A stretch of DNA of 64,000 nt from Paenibacillus polymyxa (GCF_015710975.1 NZ_CP049783.1:4259501-4323500), one strand, 5' to 3'. Shown: positions 1 through 9,872, numbered from the stretch's first letter. The notes: a model not told the origin generated them from the letters alone. Made by a program: numbers and translations.

Positions 1-923
1 GCTCTGCCTCCATTCCTGATGATGTGGAACTGGGTGAGATCCAATCCAATGTGACAAAGGAACAATTTATATCAAACGTGGAGCAGGCAAAGGAGTATAT
101 CCGCTCCGGTGATATTTTTCAGGTTGTACTGTCCCAGCGTTTTCACATCGATACAGAGGCCTCTCCACTACAGGTATACCGCGTGCTGCGCACGATGAAC
201 CCGTCGCCATATATGTATTATCTGAAAATGGATGACGAGATCATCGTAGGCACTTCGCCGGAGGCACTCGTCAAGGTGGAAAACGGCCGTGTAGAGACCC
301 GACCGATTGCAGGAACGAGACCGCGTGGCGTAACGGAAACCGAAGATGCGGCGCTTGCTGAAGAATTGTTGAAGGATGAAAAAGAACGTGCAGAGCATCT
401 GATGTTGGTAGATCTGGGAAGAAATGATCTGGGACGTGTATCCCAGTTTGGCACCGTAAAATGCGATACATTCATGGAGATTGAACGCTATTCCCACGTG
501 ATGCACATTGTATCGAATGTGTCGGGCGAACTGCGTGAGGACAAAGATTTCTTCGATGCTTTCCTGTCTTGCCTGCCGGCCGGCACCGTATCCGGAGCTC
601 CAAAGCTACGGGCGATGGAGATTATTGCTGAGCTGGAGCGGGAAGCACGCGGAACCTATGCAGGAGCAATTGGATATTTGGGCTTCTCAGGCAATATGGA
701 TGCTTGCATTACGATTCGCACAATTGTGTTTAAAAAGAACCGGGCCTATGTCCAGGCAGGGGCTGGAATTGTGTGGGACTCCGTACCGGAAAGCGAGTAT
801 CAGGAGACGGTGAACAAAGCAAAGGCACTGCTGAAAGCAATCCGCACGGCGGAAGCGATGTTCCCAGCAACGACACAGCCTTACAACAGCGTCATCAACC
901 AAGATTATTTGTACACTCCGTAA
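1..923 (+). CDS. trpE: Anthranilate synthase component I, 3' part (TrpE)
   Basis: The frame is open from the window edge (codons begin at base 3), so only about the last 307 codons are seen. TrpE makes anthranilate from chorismate, using ammonia supplied by a glutamine amidotransferase partner. The visible part is the catalytic chorismate-binding domain: a GTRPRG motif near base 312, GRNDLGRV near 418 and [14 protein letters not shown] near 586 are hallmarks of the family. No trpG follows, as in Bacillus, where the amidotransferase is shared with folate synthesis and encoded elsewhere. It is the first visible gene of a trpEDCFBA operon, so any trp leader or attenuator lies outside the window. 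PabB is an alternative for the fold, but the trp neighbours settle the name. Confidence 0.97.
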   Translation, partial: SASIPDDVELGEIQSNVTKEQFISNVEQAKEYIRSGDIFQVVLSQRFHIDTEASPLQVYRVLRTMNPSPYMYYLKMDDEIIVGTSPEALVKVENGRVETRPIAGTRPRGVTETEDAALAEELLKDEKERAEHLMLVDLGRNDLGRVSQFGTVKCDTFMEIERYSHVMHIVSNVSGELREDKDFFDAFLSCLPAGTVSGAPKLRAMEIIAELEREARGTYAGAIGYLGFSGNMDACITIRTIVFKKNRAYVQAGAGIVWDSVPESEYQETVNKAKALLKAIRTAEAMFPATTQPYNSVINQDYLYTP

Positions 924-957
924 CACACAAAAATCTGATTCTGAGGAGGAGACGACA

Positions 958-2004
958 ATGGAACGACATGACATGATGCAAGTAGGGTTAAGCCGGATCA
1001 TTGAGGGACAGCATCTTTCGCGTACGGAGGCCCGTAGCGTGATGGAACAGATTATGAGTGGGAGTGCTACACAGGCGCAAATCGGCGGGCTCCTGACGGC
1101 TCTTCGCCTCAAGGGAGAGACGGTAGATGAAATCACCGGTTTTGCCGAAGCAATGCGCAATTACGCTAGTCCAGTGCAAGCTGGAGAAGGGAACAGTCGT
1201 CTACTGGATACATGCGGCACCGGGGGTTCGGGTATTCACAAGTTTAATATTTCCACGATATCTGCTATTATCGCGGCTTCGGTTTCCGTACGGGTAGCAA
1301 AGCATGGCAACCGGTCTGCAAGTGGCCGTGCCGGAAGCGCTGATGTCCTGGAGGCACTCGGAGTCAACATTCATTTGACAAGTGATCAGGCGCGATCGTG
1401 TCTGGACCGCATTGGCATTTGCTTTTTATTCGCACAGCTGTATCATCCGTCTATGAAGCATGCCGCCGCGCCGCGCCGTGAGCTAGGTGTGCGGACAGTA
1501 TTCAATATGCTCGGTCCATTGACGAATCCGGCTGGTGCGGATCGACAGCTGTTGGGCATTTATGATGCCGGCAAAACGGAAGTGATTGCCGAGGTATTGA
1601 ACCAGCTCGGCTCCAAACGAGCCATGGTTGTCAGCAGTTTGGATGGACTAGATGAGATTAGTATTTCGGCTGCGACGCGAGTATCTGAGCTCAAGGACGG
1701 CAAGGTTCACACGTTCGAGCTTCATCCGTCCGATCTGGGTTTGCAGACACATTCTCTAGATCAGGTGTTAGGCGGCGATGCACAGGTTAACGCAGATATC
1801 ATACGACGAATTTTGAACGGAGAGCATGGAGCCTATCGTGATGTTGTGTTAGCGAACGCAGGAGCATGTATTTATGTCTCAGGCGCAGCAGCTACCTTGA
1901 CAGACGGAGTAGCGCGAGCAGCAGAAGCCATCGACTCTGGACTGGCACTTTCCAAGCTGGATCAATTAATACAAGCAACGGGGGAATATCAATATGTATC
2001 TTGA
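958..2004 (+). CDS. trpD: Anthranilate phosphoribosyltransferase
   Basis: 348 residues; joins anthranilate to PRPP in step two of tryptophan synthesis. The ATG follows a strong GAGGAG ribosome site, 34 bases after trpE. The glycine-rich PRPP loop is at residues 87-91 and KHGNRS at about 115-120. The loop reads GTGGS where most family members have GTGGD; the following Asn-Ile-Ser-Thr is intact, so this is probably a lineage variant and not a loss of function. The 3' end overlaps trpC by 11 bases, which suggests translational coupling. Confidence 0.97.
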   Translation: MERHDMMQVGLSRIIEGQHLSRTEARSVMEQIMSGSATQAQIGGLLTALRLKGETVDEITGFAEAMRNYASPVQAGEGNSRLLDTCGTGGSGIHKFNISTISAIIAASVSVRVAKHGNRSASGRAGSADVLEALGVNIHLTSDQARSCLDRIGICFLFAQLYHPSMKHAAAPRRELGVRTVFNMLGPLTNPAGADRQLLGIYDAGKTEVIAEVLNQLGSKRAMVVSSLDGLDEISISAATRVSELKDGKVHTFELHPSDLGLQTHSLDQVLGGDAQVNADIIRRILNGEHGAYRDVVLANAGACIYVSGAAATLTDGVARAAEAIDSGLALSKLDQLIQATGEYQYVS

Positions 2005-2788
2005 TAAAATTGTGGTGACGAAGCGACAAGAAGTGGAGCAGCTTAAGCAGCATTTTGAGATTAATAAAGCCGAACGCTTAATTGCAGATTTACCTGTGAC
2101 GAGAGGATTTGAAAATGCGATCGCCAGCGGACGCAACCGTCCGCTCGGGCTGATTGCTGAAGTAAAGAAGGCTTCTCCGTCCAAAGGGTTGATTCGACCC
2201 AATTTCCATCCGGTGGATATTGCGTGTGCATATGAGGGAGCAGGAGCCGATTGCATTTCTGTACTGACAGATGTTACGTATTTTCAGGGGAGTCCTGAAT
2301 ATTTACAGCAAATTCGCGATCAAGTGAAAATTCCGCTGCTGCGAAAAGATTTTATCATTGATGAACGGCAAATCTATGAAGCTCGTCTATTGGGAGCGGA
2401 TGCGGTACTGTTGATTGCCGCGATATTGGAACCCCATGTTTTAGGGTCATTCTTGCAAATCGCCAAGGATCTTGGGCTGGATGCGTTGGTAGAGGTGCAT
2501 GACAGTGAGGAACTTAAAGCAGTGCTGGATCTGGGTACAGCGACCTTAGTTGGTGTGAACAATCGCAATCTTCGGACATTTGAGACCCGTCTCCAGACGA
2601 CAGAGGAGCTGATCTCACTGATCCCAAAAGGGGTTACATTCATCAGCGAAAGCGGCATTGCAGGACCGGAAGATGTTAAGTATCTGCATTCGGTAGGTGC
2701 GCACGGCATTCTGGTAGGGGAGCATCTGATGCGTAAGGAAGATGTAGGACAGGCTGTAGTCGAATTGATGGACGGGGTTAAAGCATGA
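1994..2788 (+). CDS. trpC: Indole-3-glycerol phosphate synthase
   Basis: 264 residues, a TIM barrel that closes the indole ring from carboxyphenylaminodeoxyribulose phosphate. The family motif AEVKKASPSKG is at residues 55-65 and LRKDF at 116-120; both carry active-site lysines. The start ATG lies inside the end of trpD behind a GGGGGA ribosome site. It is a single-domain protein, not fused to TrpF as in enterics, and its stop overlaps the trpF start by four bases. Confidence 0.97.
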   Translation: MYLDKIVVTKRQEVEQLKQHFEINKAERLIADLPVTRGFENAIASGRNRPLGLIAEVKKASPSKGLIRPNFHPVDIACAYEGAGADCISVLTDVTYFQGSPEYLQQIRDQVKIPLLRKDFIIDERQIYEARLLGADAVLLIAAILEPHVLGSFLQIAKDLGLDALVEVHDSEELKAVLDLGTATLVGVNNRNLRTFETRLQTTEELISLIPKGVTFISESGIAGPEDVKYLHSVGAHGILVGEHLMRKEDVGQAVVELMDGVKA

Positions 2789-3471
2789 ACAAAACGGGCG
2801 TAAAAATTTGTGGACTTCAAAGCGTTGAAGTGCTAAAATCTATGGTAAACTTACCGGTCGATTATATAGGTTTTGTGTTTGCTGACAGCAAGCGCCGGAT
2901 TGACGGCGCACATGCTGGAGAGTTGCTTCGCGTATTGGATGAATGGGCCTCGGGCAGCAGACCGCGCAGCGTGGGCGTATTTGTGAACCCTGACGATGCA
3001 CTGTTAAACGATGTGATGGAGAAAGCACCATTGGATGTCATTCAGTTGCATGGACAGGAAAGTCCACAGCGCTGTCGGGAGCTTAAGGAACGTTTTGGCA
3101 TACAGATATTCAAGGCTTGGTCTGTGGACAGCCAAGGGCAGACAGATCAGGGGAAGACCGAACACCGAGCAGACGAATTAGAGGCTTATGTCGGAACAAT
3201 TGATGCTTTACTGCTGGATACATACGATCCCCTGTATGGCGGCGGTTCTGGAAAAACGTTTGCGTGGGATCGAATTCCCGCCTATCAGGCTTGGACTCAT
3301 CAACACGGAATCCCTCTGTTTGTAGCTGGGGGGCTGACTGCCGATAACGCAGAAAAGCTGATTAGCGAGTATCATCCCGACGGGCTGGATGTTTCCAGCG
3401 GTGTAGAGACGAACGGAGTCAAGGACATTGCAAAAATCACAGCATTCGTAGAAAGGGTGAAGCAGGCATGA
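2785..3471 (+). CDS. trpF: Phosphoribosylanthranilate isomerase
   Basis: 228 residues; the Amadori isomerase before TrpC in the pathway. The N-terminal VKICGL motif carries the catalytic cysteine, and [21 protein letters not shown] (about residues 146-166) carries the family Asp and phosphate-binding glycines. It overlaps trpC (ATGA) and trpB by four bases each, so the operon is tightly coupled. The length and motifs are normal. Confidence 0.96.
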   Translation: MNKTGVKICGLQSVEVLKSMVNLPVDYIGFVFADSKRRIDGAHAGELLRVLDEWASGSRPRSVGVFVNPDDALLNDVMEKAPLDVIQLHGQESPQRCRELKERFGIQIFKAWSVDSQGQTDQGKTEHRADELEAYVGTIDALLLDTYDPLYGGGSGKTFAWDRIPAYQAWTHQHGIPLFVAGGLTADNAEKLISEYHPDGLDVSSGVETNGVKDIAKITAFVERVKQA

Positions 3472-4664
3472 CACAATTACCTGATAACAACGGACGTTTT
3501 GGAACATTTGGCGGACGTTTTGTACCGGAAACGTTGATGAACGCACTGATTGAATTGGAGGAATCCTACCGAAAATACGCGGATGATCCTGAATTTAAAG
3601 CAGAGTTGAACGGACTTCTAAAAGACTATTCGGGTCGGGAAACTCCGCTTTATCATGCGGAGCGTCTGAGCCAACATCTGGGCGGGGCAAAAATTTACTT
3701 GAAGCGCGAAGATTTAAACCATACTGGCGCCCACAAAATTAATAATGCATTGGCCCAGGGATTGCTGGCGAAGCGTATGGGAAAACAGAAGGTCATTGCC
3801 GAAACAGGTGCAGGACAGCATGGTGTCGCAACGGCTACCGTAGCTGCATTGCTCGGATTGGAATGCAAAGTGTTTATGGGCGAAGAGGATACGGTTCGCC
3901 AGCAGTTGAACGTATTTCGGATGCAGCTTTTGGGTGCGGAAGTGATTCCGGTGACATCGGGTACACGTACACTTAAGGATGCCGGGAATGAAGCTTTACG
4001 TTATTGGGTGAGCCATGTTCATGACACGTTCTATATTTTGGGTTCGGCTGTCGGTCCGCATCCGTATCCGATGATGGTACGGGATTTCCAGCGTGTGATA
4101 GGCGATGAAACACGCCGTCAGATCTTGGAGAAGGAAGGCAGACTTCCGGATGTTGTTGTGGCAGCGATCGGTGGCGGAAGCAATGCTATCGGTATGTTTT
4201 ATCCTTTCATAGAGGATCAAGGTGTTGCTTTGATTGGCGTGGAGGCTGCTGGTAAAGGCGTCGAGACGGAATTCCATGCAGCTACCATGAGCAAGGGAAC
4301 ACAAGGGGTCTTCCAAGGCTCTATGAGTTATCTACTTCAGGATGAGTACGGACAAGTGCAGCCTGCGCATTCCATCTCGGCTGGACTGGATTATCCAGGT
4401 GTTGGACCGGAGCATTCATACCTAAAAGATATTGAGCGGGCCAAATATGTCCCGATTACTGATCAGGAAGCGCTGGATGCACTTCAGCTCCTTTGCCGTA
4501 CCGAAGGAATACTGCCTGCATTAGAGTCGGCACATGCCGTTGCACAGGTCGCCAAGCTGGCACCTACGTTGACTTCAGATGATATTATCGTTATTTGTTT
4601 GTCTGGGCGCGGGGATAAAGATGTGGACTCCATTATCAAGTATTTAGGGGGAAATCCGTCATGA
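3468..4664 (+). CDS. trpB: Tryptophan synthase beta chain
   Basis: 398 residues; PLP enzyme that condenses indole with serine. The PLP lysine is K90 in [18 protein letters not shown] is at 112-119, and the phosphate-binding GGGSNA is near residue 235. The length is typical of TrpB1, the form that pairs with TrpA, which follows directly with a four-base overlap. Nothing is unusual in the protein. Confidence 0.98.
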   Translation: MTQLPDNNGRFGTFGGRFVPETLMNALIELEESYRKYADDPEFKAELNGLLKDYSGRETPLYHAERLSQHLGGAKIYLKREDLNHTGAHKINNALAQGLLAKRMGKQKVIAETGAGQHGVATATVAALLGLECKVFMGEEDTVRQQLNVFRMQLLGAEVIPVTSGTRTLKDAGNEALRYWVSHVHDTFYILGSAVGPHPYPMMVRDFQRVIGDETRRQILEKEGRLPDVVVAAIGGGSNAIGMFYPFIEDQGVALIGVEAAGKGVETEFHAATMSKGTQGVFQGSMSYLLQDEYGQVQPAHSISAGLDYPGVGPEHSYLKDIERAKYVPITDQEALDALQLLCRTEGILPALESAHAVAQVAKLAPTLTSDDIIVICLSGRGDKDVDSIIKYLGGNPS

Positions 4665-5467
4665 ATTTAATTGATCAGGCGTTTGAACGCCTTAAACATG
4701 AAGGCAAAACGGCATTAATTCCTTTTCTGACGGTAGGCGACCCGGATGTGGATACCACGATAGAGATCATTCGGCAGTTAGAGTCAGCCGGAGCCGATAT
4801 ATTGGAACTAGGCGTACCTTATTCGGACCCGTTGGCTGACGGCCCTGTGATTCAGCGTGCGTCTGAACGTGCACTGAAACGGCAAATTTCAATCCGCACC
4901 TGTATGGAGACAGCGTCTCTGGCTAGGGCGGCAGGTTCAAGCCTGCCTTTTATTCTGTTCACGTATTATAATCCTGTATTGCAGATGGGGATGGATGCTT
5001 TCTTTGCAGGCTTGCAGGAGCACGGTATCAGTGGTCTGATTATTCCGGATCTTCCGCTTGAAGAAGCAGAGGAACTGGGAGGACGGGCAGCAGAGGTAGG
5101 TGTGCATCTGATTCCGCTGGTAGCCCCAACGTCTGAACAACGGATCGAACGAATTGCCCGTCAGGCCCGAGGATTTGTGTACTGTGTATCTTCGCTGGGT
5201 GTAACCGGAGAAAGAGCTTCTTTTTTTGAAGGTATAGAGGGCTTTATCGCGCAGGTCAAACGGCATACGGATGTTCCGGTGGCGATAGGCTTTGGTATTT
5301 CAAATCGTGAGCAGGTTGTCCGGTTTTCAGACATTTGCGATGGAGTTGTGGTTGGCAGTGCCATTGTGCGACAGGTGGAGGAAGCCATTCCATTGCTGGA
5401 GGATTCTGCACGCAGAGAAGAAGGGCTTTTGCAAATTCGCGATTTTGTGGCACAATTAAAGCAGTAA
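4661..5467 (+). CDS. trpA: Tryptophan synthase alpha chain
   Basis: 268 residues, TIM barrel that cleaves indole-3-glycerol phosphate and channels indole to TrpB. The catalytic acids are visible as E49 in [15 protein letters not shown] and D60 in the same motif; the phosphate site IGFGIS comes near residue 208. It is the last trp gene; a 57-base gap separates its stop from the hisC ATG, with no terminator, so hisC and tyrA are probably co-transcribed. Confidence 0.98.
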   Translation: MNLIDQAFERLKHEGKTALIPFLTVGDPDVDTTIEIIRQLESAGADILELGVPYSDPLADGPVIQRASERALKRQISIRTCMETASLARAAGSSLPFILFTYYNPVLQMGMDAFFAGLQEHGISGLIIPDLPLEEAEELGGRAAEVGVHLIPLVAPTSEQRIERIARQARGFVYCVSSLGVTGERASFFEGIEGFIAQVKRHTDVPVAIGFGISNREQVVRFSDICDGVVVGSAIVRQVEEAIPLLEDSARREEGLLQIRDFVAQLKQ

Positions 5468-5524
5468 TGGGTGTCAAATATAAAATATTTAATTTAGTTC
5501 TGATTGGATAGAGGAGGAAGGGGC

Positions 5525-6628
5525 ATGCAACCTAAACCGCATATTGTACATTTGCCAGTATATCAGCCCGGTAAACCGATTGAGGATGTGAAACGTGAGC
5601 TGGGACTCGATGAAGTAATCAAGCTCGCCTCAAACGAGAATCCGTATGGCAGCTCTCCCAAAGTGTTGCAGGCCATTCAGCAGGAGTTTGCTAACATCAG
5701 TGTATATCCTGACGGAAGTGCAGTTGCTCTGACACAGGCACTAGCTAAACGGACGGGATTAAAAGAAGAACAATTTATCTATGGCTGTGGCTCTGACGAA
5801 ATTATTGCGTTGATTACGCGTGCATTCCTTCTTCCAGGGGAAGAAAGTATCATGGCTGATCAGACATTTTCCGTCTATAAAAGTAACGTGGAAATTGAGG
5901 GAGCAGTTGCAGTTGAGGTGCCTTTGCGTGACGGTGTACATGATTTGGATGCCATGCTGTCTCATATCAATGACCGTACAAAAATTATTTGGATCTGTAA
6001 TCCAAATAATCCGACGGGAACGATTGTACCCGAAGCTGAGCTGATTGCGTTTCTGAACCAAGTGCCAAAGCATATCATGGTGGTGCTGGATGAAGCCTAC
6101 GCTGAGTTTGTAATAGATCGTTCGTATCCAGACGGCATTCGCTTGTTGTCAGCTTATGAAAATTTGGTTGTACTGCGTACCTTCTCCAAAATCTATGGTC
6201 TGGCTTCGCTACGTATCGGATATGGTATGGGAGCCGAGGCAACCATTCGCTTGATCAATCAGGTTCGTGAGCCGTTTAATACTTCACGGGTTGCACAGGC
6301 TGCGGCCATTGCTGCCTTGGAAGATCAGGAATTTGTTCAAGAATGTCGGGATCGTAATGCAGAGGGTAGAGCTTATTTGCAAAATGAGCTGAAGCGTCTG
6401 GGCCTGGAGTCTTTCCCCGCACATGGTAATTTTATTATGCTGGATGTACGTCGTCCATCCGGTGAGGTATTTCAGGAGTTGCTTCGTAAAGGTGTGATTA
6501 TTCGCGCAGGTCATCACAAATATCCGACATATATTAGGGTGTCGGTTGGATCACAGCCGCAAAATGAGTTGTTTATTCGTGTGCTGGAACAGGTCCTGGG
6601 GGCGGAAGCGGCGAAAGTACGCCTATAA
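5525..6628 (+). CDS. hisC: Histidinol-phosphate / aromatic aminotransferase
   Basis: 367 residues, fold-type I PLP aminotransferase. NNPTG is at 161-165, DEAY at 189-192 and the PLP lysine K222 in TFSKIYG. The ATG is preferred over an in-frame TTG 21 bases upstream because the sequence GAGGAAGGGG lies just before it. In Bacillus the hisC between trp and tyrA serves both histidine and aromatic amino-acid synthesis, and the same place here suggests that dual role. The start and role are inferred from context; the family is clear. Confidence 0.95.
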   Translation: MQPKPHIVHLPVYQPGKPIEDVKRELGLDEVIKLASNENPYGSSPKVLQAIQQEFANISVYPDGSAVALTQALAKRTGLKEEQFIYGCGSDEIIALITRAFLLPGEESIMADQTFSVYKSNVEIEGAVAVEVPLRDGVHDLDAMLSHINDRTKIIWICNPNNPTGTIVPEAELIAFLNQVPKHIMVVLDEAYAEFVIDRSYPDGIRLLSAYENLVVLRTFSKIYGLASLRIGYGMGAEATIRLINQVREPFNTSRVAQAAAIAALEDQEFVQECRDRNAEGRAYLQNELKRLGLESFPAHGNFIMLDVRRPSGEVFQELLRKGVIIRAGHHKYPTYIRVSVGSQPQNELFIRVLEQVLGAEAAKVRL

Positions 6629-6654
6629 TTTCCGCAGATGGGATTTGATAATAG

Positions 6655-7742
6655 ATGAAGATTGCCATTTTCGGCGTGGGACTGATTGGCGGGTCCCTCG
6701 CACTTTGTTTTAGAGGGAAGCCGGATATTACTGTGGTCGGTCATGCTCATCTTCCTGAACTGATAGAACCGATGCTAAGCCGTGGTGTCGTGGACACCGC
6801 GACTCTTTCGGTTGAAGAGGCGGTCAAGGATGCCGATTTTATTTTTTTATGCGTACCGGTTGGTTTACTGGAGCATTATCTCGAATTGTTAAGCAAGTTA
6901 CCGCTTAAAGCGGGGTGTATTATTACCGACGTAGGTAGCACGAAATCGGCGATTGCCAAAAAGGCATCAGAAATATCTTTGCACAATGCTTACTTTATCG
7001 GGGTCATCCGATGGCTGGCTCGGAGCGTTCCGGTGTCAAGGCCGCTTCTGCGTTGTTGTTTGAAAATGCATATTATGTGCTTTCCCCTGCAGAGGGTGTG
7101 CCTGAGGAAGCTTACAGCTCGCTGGAGCGTTTGTTGAAATATACCGGTGCTCATGTTGTGCGTGTCCAACCTGATATGCATGACGATATTGTCGGTGCGA
7201 TTAGCCATCTTCCACATATTATTGCAGCAGCGCTGGTGAATCAGGTACGAAAGCACAATGATGAAAATCCGTTGTACCGTACATTGGCTGCTGGTGGGTT
7301 TCGTGATATTACACGGATAGCCTCTAGTGATCCGGTTGTGTGGCGGGACATTTTGCTGAGTAATCGTGATGTTTTACTGGGCCTGTTGGAAGAATGGAAT
7401 GGGCAGATTGAGCGTTTTACTCACTTGCTGAGAACACAAGACGGAGAGGGAATTGCTGACGAATTTTTGACAGCAGGGCATTTCCGCAGTGAACTGCCAG
7501 AGCGTCGTAAAGGAGTTATTGTCTCTACGTTTGATCTGTATATTGATGTACCGGATACCCCAGGGATTATCGGAAGAATTGCAATGGAACTAGGAAATCA
7601 CAGCATTAATCTGAGCAATATGCGAATCATTGAAAGTCGGGAGGATGTTCCTGGCATCATGAGGCTTTCCTTCCGTCAAGAGCAGGACTGGGAGCGTGCC
7701 AAAACCTTACTGGATTCGATGGGCTATAAAGTGGTGGTATAA
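6655..7742 (+). pseudogene. tyrA: Prephenate dehydrogenase, frameshifted in a G run
   Basis: The first frame (6655-7137) encodes an N-terminal NAD domain with the GVGLIGGS loop. The second (from about 7011 to 7742) gives the rest of the prephenate dehydrogenase domain and a C-terminal ACT domain that begins near IVSTFDLYIDVPDTPGIIG. The frames join at the G run 7000-7003: one more G would restore FIGGHPMAGSERSG, the conserved substrate and NAD site, and a continuous 362-residue protein. As written, the product would lose the catalytic C-terminal domain and the strain would need tyrosine. A base-call error in the homopolymer is as likely as a true mutation. It follows hisC by 26 bases and ends the aromatic operon. 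Confidence 0.9.
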
Positions 7743-7780
7743 AGGGTGAAGAAAGTATGTGTGTTTGTTAAGGAGATACT

Positions 7781-7920
7781 CCGCTCCGCGATTCATTTGA
7801 TCTTACGATCGCTGTTGCAGGGGGATTCTTTGGACGATTTGAAATCTTTAAAGGAAAGAATCCCCCTGCAAAGGCGAGCGCTACGCTTCTCCAGATTCAA
7901 ATGAATCGCTCCGCTACGGA
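7781..7920. repeat. Nested palindromic repeat, long copy
   Basis: This element has two nested inverted repeats. An outer perfect 13-base pair (7788-7800 with 7897-7909) encloses an inner perfect 17-base pair (7815-7831 with 7855-7871) around a 23-base loop. A 20-base string at 7794-7813 recurs exactly at 31546-31565, and a second block (7879-7915) recurs with a few changes there, so this is a dispersed family. It is not a terminator, since no T run follows the stems. It could be a MITE-like or REP-like element or a structured RNA. Confidence 0.75.
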
Positions 7921-7970
7921 CCGCCTTAAAAGCATCATACTTTCTGGAGTGAAGTAGTAAGAAAAGATTT

Positions 7971-8002
7971 AAAGCGGGCTAAGGTTCTCTTCCCGCTTTT
8001 TT
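7971..8002 (+). terminator. Rho-independent terminator of the trp-hisC-tyrA operon
   Basis: The stem AAAGCGGG (7971-7978) pairs with CCCGCTTT (7992-7999) and is followed by T residues. It lies downstream of tyrA and of the palindromic repeat, and no gene on the plus strand starts before 8587. Confidence 0.85.
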
Positions 8003-8049
8003 GTTATTTGAAGAGTCGATGGAATGGTCCTTTACAACTTATTAATAAA

Positions 8050-8139
8050 GAAAAAAAGACCACCCGGGTAAAGCCCCGGGTGGTAGCTACTTTTAGTAAA
8101 GTAGCTGAGTAGGATAGGAGTGGAGAGAAACCATACTGT
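8050..8139 (-). ncRNA. Candidate small regulatory RNA
   Basis: This is a minus-strand gene of about 90 bases without a coding frame. Its promoter is consensus (see next entry). The transcript would begin near 8139 with a CU-rich unpaired stretch that contains CTCCT (opposite 8116-8120), complementary to the Shine-Dalgarno core AGGAG. Two perfect hairpins follow: 9 base pairs (8085-8093 with 8098-8106) and 10 base pairs (8059-8068 with 8075-8084), the last leading straight into seven U residues (8057-8051). This layout is that of trans-acting Gram-positive sRNAs that mask ribosome sites. I do not recognise the family, and targets are unknown. Confidence 0.75.
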
Positions 8140-8145
8140 ACTTTT

Positions 8146-8174
8146 ATTATATGTATACGTTTTCATTTTGTCAA
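8146..8174 (-). promoter_or_regulatory. Consensus sigma-A promoter for the small RNA
   Basis: On the minus strand the -35 box TTGACA (8174-8169) and the -10 box TATAAT (8151-8146) both match consensus exactly with a 17-base spacer. The predicted start is near 8139. No protein gene on this strand follows, so the promoter serves the hairpin RNA that ends at 8050. Confidence 0.85.
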
Positions 8175-8586
8175 TATTTTTTTAAAGCGTTTTCTTTTTG
8201 TTTAATTATCCTTATTGGTGCTCTAAATGAAACACTTTAATTGGATTTGTCATTTATCTTGAATAAACTTAAAATCCATTGAAAAGCGGTTTAAATGAAT
8301 TAGCTGCCAGCGTTAGGGAGCCTTTGATGGAAATCGTGGGGATTTTGGACTTTTTTACTGGCGGCCATTTTGTGGTACAATGGGTAAGTCCATTTTGGAT
8401 ATTGAATATTGTTGGGGATAGCACCGTTAATGTTGGCACTACATAGGGTAAGAAAATAACAAATGTTCCATGATGCTGTTTCATCCATTTGCGCAGAGGG
8501 CGCAACTTTTTTTGGCCTGTTCGGTATATATAGACAGAATCGGACGGGAAAACAGCACATGTATGGGCGAGGAGGGTCTCACTCGG

Positions 8587-9183
8587 ATGATGACAGATTC
8601 CCAGATGATTCAGGAAATCAAACAAGGTAATGTTGAGGTTTATTCAGAATTAATGAGGCGGCACCAACGTAAAATTTTAGCTTTTGTTTATCATATGCTG
8701 AAAAGTTCGAACCTGGAAATGATTGCTGAGGACTTATGCTCGGAGACGTTTTATAAAGCGTATCGGAGCCTGCATTCTTTTCGCGAGGTAGATGCATCGT
8801 TCTCCACTTGGCTATATACAATTGCACGCAATACGGTGCTAAGTGAGCTTCGCAAGCACCGTAGTGGTCAGGTTCCATTGGAAGAGAGCGGTTATGTACC
8901 GGTAGCTCCATCGGATGTAATTCCGGAGCAGGCTGTTCTTCGCGGTGAGAAGGTAGAGATGGTTCGTGAAGCAATCAACAGATTGCCTGAGAAGCAGCGA
9001 TCTGCGCTGATTTTGCGTGAATATGAGCAATTAGATTATCAGGAGATTGCGACTATTTTAGGACAGACGGTCAGTGCGGTGAAGTCATTGCTTTTCCGGG
9101 CAAGAACCAGTGTGAAGACGCAGTTGGAGCCTTATTTTTTTGAGCCTCTCTATGAGGAAAACGAAGGGATGAGCAGCCAATGA
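8587..9183 (+). CDS. ECF-family RNA polymerase sigma factor
   Basis: 198 residues. Region 2 is seen in AEDLCSETFYKAYRSL and FSTWLYTIARN, and region 4 in LPEKQRSALILREYEQLDYQEIA followed by the helix-turn-helix VSAVKSLLFRAR. The ATG at 8587 is chosen because GGAGGG ends 11 bases before it; the frame stays open 39 codons upstream, but that part is not sigma-like and contains a hairpin with a T run (about 8488-8514). It overlaps by four bases the following membrane-protein gene, which is the usual arrangement of a sigma factor with its anti-sigma factor. The target regulon is unknown. Confidence 0.92.
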   Translation: MMTDSQMIQEIKQGNVEVYSELMRRHQRKILAFVYHMLKSSNLEMIAEDLCSETFYKAYRSLHSFREVDASFSTWLYTIARNTVLSELRKHRSGQVPLEESGYVPVAPSDVIPEQAVLRGEKVEMVREAINRLPEKQRSALILREYEQLDYQEIATILGQTVSAVKSLLFRARTSVKTQLEPYFFEPLYEENEGMSSQ

Positions 9184-9805
9184 AATCCAGGGACGCTGAG
9201 GATTTGTTCGCTACAGGCAAAAATGTATCGAAACAAGACTCGGAGCGCAGACGGGCCAAAAGCTCGTCTGCCGGGTGGGAGCATGGTTCGGAAGAGAATG
9301 ATTGGAATTTGTCAAAAGAAAGTCGATCGGCTATTCGTGATATTTCCTTTGAAATAACAGATGATAAGCTAGAGGCAATGAATCGTAGAGTCATGGATCG
9401 AATTTATGAAGAATCACCGTGGCTTGTTCCGGGCGAGCATCGACGTGCGCGTGTGAACCCAGCAGCCCGTAAGTATATGTCTGTATGGATCGCCGGCTTC
9501 TTGGCCGTATTTTTGTGCAGCTTTTTGTTTTTGAACTGGAATGGAAGCTCCTCTCAGGAAAATCCCCCCAAGCGGCTCCTGTCATGGACACGGGTATTTT
9601 ACCGACAGGCCTGCTGGAAACTACAAGTACATCTCCACAGTATCAATACCACATTAAAGATGTGAATAGTGGCATTATGGATCCGCTGGTTGCAAGCATT
9701 GTTCCTACTTACCCGCAATACTGGATGTTGTTGTCTGTATTGGCACTTGCGCTTGCTTTATTTTCTCTGGGCTGGATCCATCGGACGAGAAGAGTTAGAA
9801 ATTAG
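9180..9805 (+). pseudogene. Probable anti-sigma membrane protein, frameshifted in a C run
   Basis: The first frame runs 9180-9665: a hydrophilic N-terminal half and a membrane segment (about residues 100-118), then a low-likelihood tail. The other frame to 9805 reads naturally from NPPQAAPVMD and has a second membrane segment, WMLLSVLALALALFSLGW, with a basic end. The frames join at the six-C run 9564-9569: a seventh C would give one 208-residue protein with two membrane segments. Its four-base overlap with the ECF sigma gene suggests that it is the cognate anti-sigma factor. No zinc-finger motif (HxxxCxxC) is present, so the role is inferred from context. This is the second homopolymer frameshift in the window. 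Confidence 0.75.
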
Positions 9806-9872
9806 CTGGCAGATGGGCTCCATATAAAATTCATTATATGCCTGAATAACACAACAGCGGAGGACTGACACA

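Noticed and set aside
8041-8110. Plus-strand terminator from the 10-base hairpin at 8059-8084
   Set aside because: On the plus strand no T run follows; the T run exists only on the minus strand, where the promoter also lies.
8470-8586. 39-codon N-terminal extension of the first ECF sigma factor
   Set aside because: The residues do not resemble sigma region 1 or 2 and a hairpin with a T run lies in it; GGAGGG points to ATG 8587.
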